A stretch of 28,137 bases of DNA, from assembly GCA_910579085.1 (NCBI GenBank), contig CAJTRU010000046.1, positions 1 to 28,137 of the forward strand. The letters run 5' to 3'. Positions 10,001-17,237 of the stretch are shown here, piece after piece; position 1 is the first letter of the stretch; each line of letters opens with the position of its first letter. A program made the translations under genes and the position numbers. This DNA comes from an uncultured Lachnospiraceae bacterium (GTDB lineage Bacteria > Bacillota > Clostridia > Lachnospirales > Lachnospiraceae). A model generated the notes under the pieces. It searched no databases, was not told the DNA's origin, and saw nothing but the letters and a program-made list of their open reading frames with translations.

Positions 10001-10867
10001 GTGGATAAACTTGGACGTGTAAGCCATGCAAGGTCTAAAAAAATCTCAAAGGCAGCACCAAACAGGGTAACATTATACCAGGCAACCAATATAGAAAGGT
10101 ATGTTTATGGTTATGTGCCAGGTGGCAATAACTGCACAATTGTATTAAAAACTGAAGACAAAACATATAAAGCGGTTGCTGATGAAGAAGGATATTTTAC
10201 AGCTTCTGTAGGAATATTAACTGCTGGTACAGATATAATAGTACATGCTTATAAGCACTCTGGCGGTGTTGCTAAAAAAGGCTATGCCAAGACTTATACT
10301 GTGGAAGATGCCAATGAGCTTTATACAGAGCTGCGGGATGTACAGATACATATTGACAGGGTAACTAATAAAGATAAACAGATATCCGGCAAATGGACTG
10401 AAACAGATTCAAAGATTTATATATGTGCTGGCAACAGGGAATATGTTACAACTACGGATGAAGAAGGCAGATACAGTGTAGATATAAAAGCACGCCTTAG
10501 CATAGGTTCACCAGTATGTGTGTTTTCAAGAAGCACAAAAGGCGGAATTAAAGGCATGCGCATATTTAAAGTAGTGCTTGGCCCTCCAATAAAACCTGTA
10601 GTAGTTGGAAGCATAAATACTAATACAAGATACATAAAAGTATATACAAAAGAAAATTGTGAAGTTACACTTAGGGCTGGTGCACAAAAATATATAAAAA
10701 CTTCTGGTGTATACAACAGCAACACCAACAGATATTATTATACATTCAGGATTACATCCGTAAGAGCTGGTGCAAAAGTATATGCATATGCGAGAAATGA
10801 TGCGGGACGGACAATAAGTAAAACAAAACAAGTAAAAAAAATTAAAAAACCTAAAAAAAAGAAATAA
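7094..10867 (+). CDS. Secreted 5'-nucleotidase-like metallophosphatase with Ig-like modules and lysine-rich tail
   Basis: Predicted extracellular phosphoesterase of the 5'-nucleotidase/2',3'-cyclic phosphodiesterase family, 1,257 residues. A signal peptide (1-33) ends VSA/EE. The calcineurin-like metal site is complete: D73-I-H75, GDSVMD, GNHDFDFG (N156, H157), H267 and GHDH (299-301). A 5'-nucleotidase C-terminal domain follows (about 400-640). Residues from about 700 onward form several repeated beta-sandwich (Ig-like) modules marked by T-G-K/N-x-V-x-L/V-Y patterns. The end is strongly basic (KKIKKPKKKK), with no LPXTG sorting signal or membrane anchor. The gene starts four bases after tagF stops. 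Retention on anionic wall polymer through the tail is my inference; alternatively the modules bind glycans. The frame is open upstream to 7025, overlapping tagF, but the signal peptide fixes the start at 7094. Confidence 0.88.
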   Translation: MWKKRICIFLTVIMVITGIFPAGFNNSIIKVSAEETEEADAVPDSENTEQPVSGPALGGAASEGNLRLIFTTDIHGQVVNYDYQTGKTLNRGLNKVYTLIQAARNEAGSSNYFTFDLGDSVMDFNSDYIYSQDTESLQPVYNAMTMINYDAITLGNHDFDFGYDYIVSQLEMSGLMEKCVLSNVYSSINGENIFGAGNKIIEKQIKSDAGTDLTVKVGIIGETTPGLSTRTEGYKNKLVAEDILENAQKQADLLKEQGADIIIVLAHSGFGTETPSVKSSDTAYALTKLDNIDVVLAGHDHIDFPVNNKDDLHYTLPGIDKETGLVNGKRLVMVKDSCRGIGVIDLNLKADENNKITIEDSSYEIRKVTEETEANQDIAGTMSVWDAKLKEYCQKEVGTIADGERWDNYNSLFGSNEIIQAVHNAQIGYASNYITNNAPEYKGYPIVSIARYTKYGSDSGADYADLSGTIVEGNADSFANYHRYVYIYNITGKQLKEWMEWSASIYQTTDTSSDENWNNILLSDFIKKEHGNSLVQESYLSEWNRFFQFEGIEYKIDPSAPPRYDYEGNLINDTYRIKDVTRNGYLVGDDDTFVLVTDKITPGIQSEANKGVEKQVVSKSHVILQDIVQQYLADKALLGNLKIPVSHTWELVLPDNYKYIIASGINSEEEFLAQEWCEKLYGNLAYTNYYSCKNINHSDASDTNAPGVVLSSSNTAETNTSVDISVITNDPSGIKEVKYVYGVYDNVADEIWTSASGGAVNATGSAFTADKSGVYSVYVEDGAGNVTIEKIAVTNIYPEILLKPEVNKVDNKDTKITGKAEPNLTLCVSAGNNLYTEKVGVDGSFSIKIPAQKAKKKLYVYVEDNEGRQSSKTTVVVKRVGPNCPTVTSAKNNDIKIAGNTNDTNVKLFAVMGSNVYVSKTLGTSYYTKCKKYDKDLVIKKVNITIKENGAYTIAIPNQYSGTEFKVFSVDKLGRVSHARSKKISKAAPNRVTLYQATNIERYVYGYVPGGNNCTIVLKTEDKTYKAVADEEGYFTASVGILTAGTDIIVHAYKHSGGVAKKGYAKTYTVEDANELYTELRDVQIHIDRVTNKDKQISGKWTETDSKIYICAGNREYVTTTDEEGRYSVDIKARLSIGSPVCVFSRSTKGGIKGMRIFKVVLGPPIKPVVVGSINTNTRYIKVYTKENCEVTLRAGAQKYIKTSGVYNSNTNRYYYTFRITSVRAGAKVYAYARNDAGRTISKTKQVKKIKKPKKKK

Positions 10868-10870
10868 ACT

Positions 10871-11098
10871 TATAATTTACAGTTATTCTTTGTTGGAAGA
10901 CGGACGCAGGGTTTGACAACGTTCCACTAAATTATTCCATAACAAAAAACATGTCGCAGACATGGCTTTTGCACGCATTCCGCTACGTTACCACGCAGCG
11001 GCACATAAAGCCCCTATATCCCACAGGAAACTTACATTTCCTGTGGGATATAGGGGCTTAAATATCGGCGGTGCTAAATATTATAACTGTAAATTATA
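10871..11098 (-). repeat. Structured dispersed repeat, copy B
   Basis: A 228-bp element with perfect 16-bp terminal inverted repeats: TATAATTTACAGTTAT at 10871-10886 and its complement at 11083-11098. The outer TATA may be target duplication. Reading the - strand, it holds a 23-bp perfect stem with 6-base loop (arms 11008-11030 and 11037-11059), then TATGTGCCGCTGCGTGG with the conserved hairpin at 10980-11001, then a terminator-like hairpin, then a CGTCCGTC block. It begins three bases after the stop of the nucleotidase gene. It encodes no protein. Orientation is opposite to copies A and C. Confidence 0.85.
10944..10970. terminator. Bidirectional intrinsic terminator inside repeat copy B
   Basis: CATGTC (10950-10955), loop GCA, GACATG (10959-10964). 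On the - strand the stem is followed by six T (complement of A 10944-10949), and on the + strand by GCTTTT (10965-10970). It sits between the converging + strand tag/nucleotidase operon and the - strand ABC operon. The stem is short (6 bp), so strength is uncertain. Confidence 0.55.
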
Positions 11099-11205
11099 TT
11101 GTGAGGCAGAAGATTTAGACAACACCGTAATATAATTTTTTCGTAATAATACTTGTAAAACAATATACTAATTTGCATGTGACTAACAAAATCCTCCCCC
11201 ACCCC

Positions 11206-11485
11206 ATTTACAGTTATCTTGTTATTTTATGTTTTACTGTAAATTTGCAGTGGCAGGTTTCGTGTGCCATGATGCCAGAATTATTCCGTTAAAGGGGTAC
11301 TTTGAGCCCGCCGGCATTTAAGTCCATGTGTCACAGAGTAAATGAAGGTTTCCTTTGGGACACATGGACTTTATGTGCCGCTGCGTGGCTCATCGTAGCG
11401 GAAGCGTACCCCTGTACGGAATATTCTGGCTCTGGCACAGAAACTGTCCGCCATCCCATACAAAAACACAAGATAACTGTATAAA
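11206..11485 (+). repeat. Structured dispersed repeat, copy C (longest copy)
   Basis: The left end is ATTTACAGTTATCTT (11206-11220). The right end AAGATAACTGTATAA (11470-11484) is a slightly decayed complement. A long imperfect outer stem pairs 11262-11300 with 11406-11438. Inside are a perfect 13-bp variable stem (11320-11332 with 11359-11371) and the conserved hairpin at 11378-11401. An extra 9-bp stem, ATTTACAGT (11206-11214) with ACTGTAAAT (11236-11244), lies at the left end. The element ends directly beside the TAG stop of the convergent permease gene (11486-11488). The 107 bases between copies B and C hold no gene; a C-rich run at 11193-11205 is the only other feature. Confidence 0.85.
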
Positions 11486-14071
11486 CTATTCCATATCATC
11501 CCTTAATGCATCTATTATATTTTCTTTTTTTATTTTGCTTGTTGCATATAACATTGTAATAAACACAATAAACAACACGCTAAATGTACTTACGCCAATA
11601 CCAGTCCAGGGTATTACAAAATTAATATCATCAGCCCCGCCGCCAGATATACCCTTATATACAAGCCATGAAAAAAGCATTGCAACCGGAAGCCCGCAGC
11701 CTAATGCCCTTATTCCATAAAATGCACATTCAAAATTCATCATTTTCTGGAATCCACGTTCTGATATTCCTATTGAACGCAGCATTGCAAGTTCCCTCCT
11801 CCTTAGTTTTATATTAGTTGAAATTGTATTAAACACATTGGCAGCAGCAATTAGTGATATTATTACAATAAACGTATATGCAAATACATTAGCTATAAAT
11901 ATCATATTTGTATTATCTTCCATCATCCTGTTTACATTAAATAAATTATAATTATCTGTTACACTCTCAGACAAAATTTTCATCTCAATATCTTCCATAG
12001 ATTTTGAAGCGGTTTCAGAACAGAATGTTATACCTTTAGCACCTTTATTAGCATCTGTAATCTCAAAAGTGTCTTTAATTGAATATGGCGCAAGTACCAT
12101 AAATATATAACCTGAGGGTTTATACACACTTGTATCTTCTATATCTGGAAGTATATCAGGTGGTATAAATTCCTGAAATGTTACTTTTATCTCTTTTCTA
12201 TTACCATCAGCACCATATCCAGCACCTGCTGGTATAATACTAAAATCCTCTGTACCATTTTTAAACATATTATCAAAGTCTTCTGGACTTTTGCTCCTTT
12301 GGGTATGGTCTTCAAGTTTGGCAATAGAAATAAGCTTTGCACCATTTCCTGTATATTCACTCTCTGGCAGCCCAAGTTCTTTTATTATGCCAAGATATGC
12401 GTTATCATTAATAAATTGTATATCCATTAAAAGCTCTGCTGTCCTGTCCTGTGGTTTTATACGCAATATTTCTTTTAAACCATCTGTTATATTGTCTGTA
12501 TCTGCTGTACAAGTATACTTTGCAACTGCCTGGTATGTGCCATTATATACACCATCCACTGTCTTTAACTTATCATAAAGTGCAGCTATTTCACTGTCTT
12601 CCATGTCTTTTGCAGCAAAGCCTATATCATAAGTAGTAAAAACTACCGCCATTTCTGATGCCTGTTTTAAATATATTACAAAAGAATTAGATGATATAAA
12701 AAGGACTATGCTTAATACAAGTGAAAATACTATACTTCTGTAGCGTTTTTTATTTCTTTTAAAATTTTTAAGTGCAAGCATACCCTCCAGCCCATATATA
12801 TGTGATGCCAGCCTTGATGTTTTTATACTTTCTGCTTCAACTTTAACATCATTTGTCTGCCGTATACACTCCATTACAGGTACTGCTGCTGCCCTGCGTG
12901 CGGGAATATATGCTGAAACCAGTATAGCAGCCAGGCTTGTTACCACTGATACAATAATAGCCAGGGCTGATATTACCATTTTTAAGGGAGTATCATACAT
13001 AATGCTTTCAAAATTCTTAGCTACTATAGCAATTACAATATTCATCCCGCACGCTCCAGTAAGTATTCCAGCAGGTATTCCAATTACCCCTATACAAAAT
13101 GCTTCAAATAATACAGAATTTCTTAACTGCTTTTCTGTTGCCCCAACTGAAAGCAAAATTCCAAACTGGTGTGTACGTTCATTTAATGATATATTAAATG
13201 CGTTATAAATCATAAATACAGAGCCAGCCATAACAATAAGAATTACAACTGCTCCAACAGAATACAAAAGAGTATTAAATATATTATTATCAGAAATCCC
13301 CATAAAACGCAGCACATTATCGTTAAGTATATAAGGATACTTACCAGATATATTACTTACATAACTGCGCACTGAATATGGATTTTTAAGACTTACAAAA
13401 AAGTTAAAGCTTTCTGCTTCCTTTGCACCGCCTTGTTTTGTTATTATAGTATATCCAGGTGAAAAATCTTCTTCATATTCTGGTTTCTGGCAAATTCCAA
13501 CAACTTTATAAATTCTTTTTTGCTGTGGCATAAATATTTCATCTCCAGCTTTATAAGGGGTATCTTGCCAAAGAACCCTGTCACCACTGGAACGTTTTCC
13601 TATATCTAATGTAATGCTGCTGCCAACAGGCAGTTTTACCCCTCCTCTTGATGCAATACCACCTGATATAACAACCTCACTGTCATTTTCTGGCATCCTG
13701 CCAGAAACAAGTGTTATAGGAAGCATACGGAAAGTTTCATCACTATAACCTGCTATAAAAATATAAGGTTTTTCCTTAGTTTTACTTCCCTCCAGCATTG
13801 CATACCCTGTATTTTCCAGAGCCGCCACACTAGAAACCCCTTTATCTTCCATATGTTTTTCTACAAAAGAATATGGTACACCAATAAACCCTGCATGCCA
13901 GTTCCCATACTTCTGTGCTGCCCCGTCTGCCAGGTAACTTAAAAGTGAAACACCAAATGTAGCAACTGCCATAATCATTGCAGATGACAGTATAACACCA
14001 ACAATAGTTACAATAGTTCTTGTACGGCTTTTCACAAGGCCCTGTAGTGCAATTTTATTAAAAATATTCAT
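11486..14071 (-). CDS. ABC transporter permease, FtsX/MacB-type, two FtsX domains
   Basis: Membrane partner of the ATPase encoded just upstream; together they likely form a MacB/BceB-class mechanotransmission transporter rather than a simple pump. The 861-residue protein has an N-terminal membrane helix (about 17-38), a large extracellular domain (about 40-260), a three-helix FtsX core (about 265-390), a second helix (about 440-465), a second extracellular domain (about 470-730) and a final three-helix FtsX core (about 740-850). Its ATG overlaps the ATPase stop by four bases (ATGA), indicating translational coupling. With the adjacent kinase and regulator, the context suggests a peptide antibiotic or envelope-stress detoxification module. 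BceB proteins are shorter (about 650 residues) with one large external loop, so this is a different subfamily. The ligand is unknown. Confidence 0.88.
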   Translation of the reverse strand: MNIFNKIALQGLVKSRTRTIVTIVGVILSSAMIMAVATFGVSLLSYLADGAAQKYGNWHAGFIGVPYSFVEKHMEDKGVSSVAALENTGYAMLEGSKTKEKPYIFIAGYSDETFRMLPITLVSGRMPENDSEVVISGGIASRGGVKLPVGSSITLDIGKRSSGDRVLWQDTPYKAGDEIFMPQQKRIYKVVGICQKPEYEEDFSPGYTIITKQGGAKEAESFNFFVSLKNPYSVRSYVSNISGKYPYILNDNVLRFMGISDNNIFNTLLYSVGAVVILIVMAGSVFMIYNAFNISLNERTHQFGILLSVGATEKQLRNSVLFEAFCIGVIGIPAGILTGACGMNIVIAIVAKNFESIMYDTPLKMVISALAIIVSVVTSLAAILVSAYIPARRAAAVPVMECIRQTNDVKVEAESIKTSRLASHIYGLEGMLALKNFKRNKKRYRSIVFSLVLSIVLFISSNSFVIYLKQASEMAVVFTTYDIGFAAKDMEDSEIAALYDKLKTVDGVYNGTYQAVAKYTCTADTDNITDGLKEILRIKPQDRTAELLMDIQFINDNAYLGIIKELGLPESEYTGNGAKLISIAKLEDHTQRSKSPEDFDNMFKNGTEDFSIIPAGAGYGADGNRKEIKVTFQEFIPPDILPDIEDTSVYKPSGYIFMVLAPYSIKDTFEITDANKGAKGITFCSETASKSMEDIEMKILSESVTDNYNLFNVNRMMEDNTNMIFIANVFAYTFIVIISLIAAANVFNTISTNIKLRRRELAMLRSIGISERGFQKMMNFECAFYGIRALGCGLPVAMLFSWLVYKGISGGGADDINFVIPWTGIGVSTFSVLFIVFITMLYATSKIKKENIIDALRDDME

Positions 14072-14757
14072 ATCTGCACCACCTGCCTTTCATCCCTTGC
14101 TATCTTTCCGTCTGCAATAGTAATAATACGCTCTGCCTGCAATGCTATATTTTCATCATGTGTAACAATAACCAGTGTCTGGTTGTACCTTTCATGGCTT
14201 TCTTTAAGAAGCCTTATAATCTCCTGGCCGTTACGGCTGTCAAGGCTTCCTGTAGGCTCATCCGCAAGCATTACTGCTGGTGCATTCATCAATGCACGCC
14301 CTATTGCAACACGCTGCTGCTGCCCTCCAGAAAGCTGGTTTGGAAGGTGGTTCTTCCTGTCCTTTAATCCCAGTAAATCCAGCAGGTCATCCAGACGCTC
14401 TTTATTTGGTGTGCGTCTGTCCATTAATACTGGCAGTGTTATATTTTCTACAACATTTAATGTAGGAATAAGATTGTGGAACTGGTATATAAGCCCAACC
14501 TGCCGCCTGCGGAAAATTGCAAGCTTTTCACTTCCCTGTCCATATACATCCTGCCCGTTTAGCAATATCCTGCCGCTTGTTGGCACGTCTACACCTGCAA
14601 TGCTGTGAAGCAGGGTAGACTTCCCAGAGCCAGAAGAACCAATAATAGCAGTAAATTCCCCTTTGCCAATTGTAACCGAAACGTGGTCAAGTGCAACGAC
14701 TTTATTTTCATTGCTGCCATAAACTTTACATAAATTATCAACTTTTAAAAACTCCAT
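14068..14757 (-). CDS. ABC transporter ATP-binding protein (MacB/LolD/BceA-type)
   Basis: Cytosolic ATPase that powers the FtsX-type permease downstream. The 229 residues match the family's usual 220-250. Walker A is GSSGSGKST (about 36-44), the signature is LSGGQQQRVAIGRAL, Walker B is VMLADEPTGSLDSRNG with catalytic Glu, and the switch His is in VIVTHDENIAL. All catalytic residues are intact. The start is set by AGGAGG eight bases before ATG. A 65-base gap separates it from the histidine kinase; this gap is AT-rich and contains TATTATATGG-like sequence that could hold a second promoter for the transporter pair, though no clean -35 is seen. Confidence 0.93.
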   Translation of the reverse strand: MEFLKVDNLCKVYGSNENKVVALDHVSVTIGKGEFTAIIGSSGSGKSTLLHSIAGVDVPTSGRILLNGQDVYGQGSEKLAIFRRRQVGLIYQFHNLIPTLNVVENITLPVLMDRRTPNKERLDDLLDLLGLKDRKNHLPNQLSGGQQQRVAIGRALMNAPAVMLADEPTGSLDSRNGQEIIRLLKESHERYNQTLVIVTHDENIALQAERIITIADGKIARDERQVVQI

Positions 14758-14822
14758 TATGTGAGCCTCCTTTTTTATGGTATACCCATATAATAAGTTT
14801 TCTACATTACATTATGGTGACT

Positions 14823-15845
14823 TTAAAGTGAGAGATTTGTCACATTACATGCTGCATGTTTTGGAAAACATATAATAAATACTGCACCTCCATCTGGATG
14901 GTTCTTTGCAGTAATTGTCCCTCCCTGCCTGGTTATAATTGTTTTACATAACGCCAGCCCTATTCCATATCCTGCTGTACTGGCATCCCTTCCACGGTAA
15001 AACCTGTCAAAGAGATGTGGCAAATCCTCTTTCTTAAAACCACTGCCACTGTCATGGAACTTTATTTCAGTAAACAATACATTGTCCCTGGCAGTAATCT
15101 CTATAATACCATTATCTGGAATATTTTCTATACAATTTTTAATAATATTCTGGACTGCTTCTGAAAACCACCTGTAATCACCATATATAAAAACACCCTC
15201 TGGCAGGTCTGCCTGTACCATAATGCCATGCAGTTCCATTTGTATCTGGAATGGCTGCAATGTTCCGTTTATAAGTTCCTTCACGTCCAGCCTGGAACAC
15301 TGGAAATCCACAATCCCTGCATCAAGACGTGATAGTTTAAGAAGCGAAGAAACCAGCCAGTCCATATGGATATACAATTCCCCTGTTTCCCTTAACAAAG
15401 ATTTACGTGTACTATTGCCAGGGTTGTTTTTTAAAAGGGACAGCACCAGGTTTGCAGACGTAAGCGGTGTACGTAGCTGGTGTGCAATATCTGCCAGTGA
15501 ATTTGCAAGATGCTTTTTTTCCCTTTTAAGTACTTCATTCTGTTCATTAATACGCAAAACCATCTTTGCCACTTCAGTTTCCAATATTGAAAGTTCCCCT
15601 TCTTCCTGGCTGCTTATATACAAGTAACCAGGATTGTGGAGTACAGTACAAATCTGTTCTGAAACCTGTGCAATTCTTTTATACCTGGCTTTTGTAAATA
15701 TAAAAAATGCCACCCCATATGCAGCAGCAGAAAAAAATACCAGCAGTAAAACTGCTGGATGTATTGAAATACCTGCTATTGCAGAAATAATAGTTATTAT
15801 AATAAAGACTATGCTAAACTGCCTTATTTCCCTGTTACGAAACAT
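14823..15845 (-). CDS. Sensor histidine kinase with two adjacent membrane helices
   Basis: Membrane sensor kinase that phosphorylates the response regulator encoded upstream. The 340-residue product has two hydrophobic helices (about 9-27 and 30-52) joined by only a few external residues, then a HAMP-length linker, a DHp domain with the phospho-accepting H122 in DIAHQLRTPLTSA, and an ATPase domain with N box NIIKNCIENI, DSGSGF, an F box (LFDRFYRG) and a glycine box GYGIGLALCK. The tiny external loop is typical of intramembrane-sensing kinases that read an associated transporter. The frame is open ten codons further upstream, but GGAGGG four bases before the ATG at 15845 sets the start. It overlaps the regulator stop by 11 bases. 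Confidence 0.9.
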   Translation of the reverse strand: MFRNREIRQFSIVFIIITIISAIAGISIHPAVLLLVFFSAAAYGVAFFIFTKARYKRIAQVSEQICTVLHNPGYLYISSQEEGELSILETEVAKMVLRINEQNEVLKREKKHLANSLADIAHQLRTPLTSANLVLSLLKNNPGNSTRKSLLRETGELYIHMDWLVSSLLKLSRLDAGIVDFQCSRLDVKELINGTLQPFQIQMELHGIMVQADLPEGVFIYGDYRWFSEAVQNIIKNCIENIPDNGIIEITARDNVLFTEIKFHDSGSGFKKEDLPHLFDRFYRGRDASTAGYGIGLALCKTIITRQGGTITAKNHPDGGAVFIICFPKHAACNVTNLSL

Positions 15846-16518
15846 AATTCCCTCCAAGCCTGTACCCTGTACCACGTACAGTTAATATAATCTTTGGTGA
15901 TGCAGGGTCATCCTCAATCTTTTCACGCAGCCTCTTAATATAAACTGTCAGTGTATTATTATTTACAAACTCCCCTGCCGCATCCCATAATTCATCTAAC
16001 AGACAGTCCCTTGTAATTATATTATGTGGATTATTAATAAATACAAGCAGCAGGCGGTATTCCAGGGCAGAAAGAAATATCTCCCTGCCATATTTTTTCA
16101 CAATACCGCTTGCTAAATCAACATCCAGCCCGCATATTTCAAATGCAGATGGTGAATGTCCTTTTTTACGCAAGGCCGTATTAATCCTTGCTACAAGTTC
16201 ACGTGGGCGGAAAGGTTTTGTAATATAATCATCAGCACCAATATTAAGCCCTGTCACAACACTAGCTTCATCCCCGGATGCCGTAAGAAATATAACAGGA
16301 ATATCATATGCCTGTTTAATTTCTGTACATACTGCAAAGCCATTTCCATCAGGAAGTGAAATATCTACAAGTGCCAGGTCTGGCTTACTGCTGTAAAGCA
16401 TTGCAAAAGCATCCTTCTGCGAAACTGCATGTATAGTAGTAAAACCTTCCGTACTAAGCAAAAGAGAAAGATTTCTGGCAATTTCCCTGTCATCTTCAAC
16501 TAAAAATATGCGTTTCAC
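15835..16518 (-). CDS. OmpR/PhoB-family response regulator
   Basis: DNA-binding partner of the kinase. It has 227 residues: a receiver domain (1-115) with the acidic pair EDD at 8-10, the phospho-accepting D52 in LVDISLPDGNG, and TAS/KPF switch residues, then a winged-helix effector (about 125-225) with ALEYRLL and VNNNTLTVYIKRLREKI (recognition helix) and the terminal VRGTGYRLG. It starts with GTG (16516-16518), five bases after GGTGG. The start codon of the kinase lies inside its last codons, so the two are co-translated. It likely controls the transporter genes downstream, as in other regulator/kinase/transporter cassettes; no defined binding repeat was found. Confidence 0.92.
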   Translation of the reverse strand: MKRIFLVEDDREIARNLSLLLSTEGFTTIHAVSQKDAFAMLYSSKPDLALVDISLPDGNGFAVCTEIKQAYDIPVIFLTASGDEASVVTGLNIGADDYITKPFRPRELVARINTALRKKGHSPSAFEICGLDVDLASGIVKKYGREIFLSALEYRLLLVFINNPHNIITRDCLLDELWDAAGEFVNNNTLTVYIKRLREKIEDDPASPKIILTVRGTGYRLGGNYVS

Positions 16519-16585
16519 TAATCCACCATCCTTTACATGCCTGCCATATGTTGTTAATACACTCTTTTATTCAAACCCAGTTATA

Positions 16586-17008
16586 TTATGCTGAAAAAAT
16601 AATCTTTGTAACTTTCTTTCCTTCCACTTTAAGAGCCGCTGATATAAAAAACACTTTATCACCCTTTTTATAACCAGCATCATCCGCCCATTGTTTAAAC
16701 TGTACTGTTTGTATATTCTCTGCCTCATCCATTACCACTTTACATTTACTGGCAACTTTTAATGTATACTTGCCCTTTTTCTCTTCTGTATCATACAGCT
16801 TATTCTGTGAAGCAGACTTTCTAATCCCACCCTTTAATGTAATTTTGTTTCCATTATAATACATATCTGCTCTTCCGCCAGCTTTAACAGAAACCCCATA
16901 AAGCCAGTAACTGCTTTTTGCATATACCTGCCCTGTACCAAAAGCTGCCCCTGCCAGAAGGCTAAAAATAACAGCAATAATAATTAAACTTTTTTTAGAT
17001 ATTTTCAT
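16586..17008 (-). CDS. Small secreted protein of unknown function
   Basis: I do not recognise the family. The 140-residue product has a typical signal peptide (MKISKKSLIIIAVIFSLLAG, cleavage near VYA/KSS, about residue 31), no cysteines in the mature part and no membrane anchor. The mature part is lysine-rich and probably beta-stranded. It lies upstream of the response regulator in the same direction with a 67-base gap, so it may share a transcript with the sensing cassette. The frame is open to 17059, but the signal peptide begins at the ATG at 17008, preceded by GGATGG. A role as a surface-exposed or ligand-binding accessory to the transporter is possible but unsupported. Confidence 0.75.
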   Translation of the reverse strand: MKISKKSLIIIAVIFSLLAGAAFGTGQVYAKSSYWLYGVSVKAGGRADMYYNGNKITLKGGIRKSASQNKLYDTEEKKGKYTLKVASKCKVVMDEAENIQTVQFKQWADDAGYKKGDKVFFISAALKVEGKKVTKIIFSA

Positions 17009-17136
17009 AAATCCATCCAAATCCTTTCTTAATAAATTTTTCCACCTGTGTGGTTGCAATCCGGCAGTTCATTTTCATTATTATATTAAAGCCAGGATTA
17101 AAATTCAAGAAAAAATAAAATATTTTATAGATAATA

Positions 17137-17214
17137 CAAGGCATATATGAAGATTAACACAAATTCCATTATATTGCAAAATTTGTATTATTATGGTTTT
17201 ACATATATGCCTTG
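17137..17214. terminator. Inverted repeat after the GH43 gene, possible weak terminator
   Basis: CAAGGCATATATG (17137-17149) and its perfect complement (17202-17214) bracket an AT-rich 52-base spacer that contains a second inner pairing (ACAAATT with AATTTGT). It lies 23 bases past the stop of the GH43 gene and before the small secreted protein. The stem is AT-rich and only loosely followed by T, so a weak terminator or a remnant of a small inverted-repeat element are both possible. Confidence 0.4.
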
Positions 17215-17237
17215 CATAATTATACTATTTTTAATAT

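Noticed and set aside
11193..11205. C-rich run CCTCCCCCACCCC, a possible G-quadruplex on the - strand
   Set aside because: It has only three guanine runs on the complement, too few for a standard three-layer quadruplex, and stands between two repeats without a clear role.
11302..11720. Two short + strand open frames crossing repeat copy C and the permease 3' end
   Set aside because: They run through structured repeat sequence and then antisense to a real gene. Neither has a ribosome site or recognisable product.
14183..14608. A 141-codon open frame antisense to the ABC ATPase gene
   Set aside because: The opposite strand encodes intact Walker and signature motifs. This frame is serine/arginine-rich shadow translation without a start signal.
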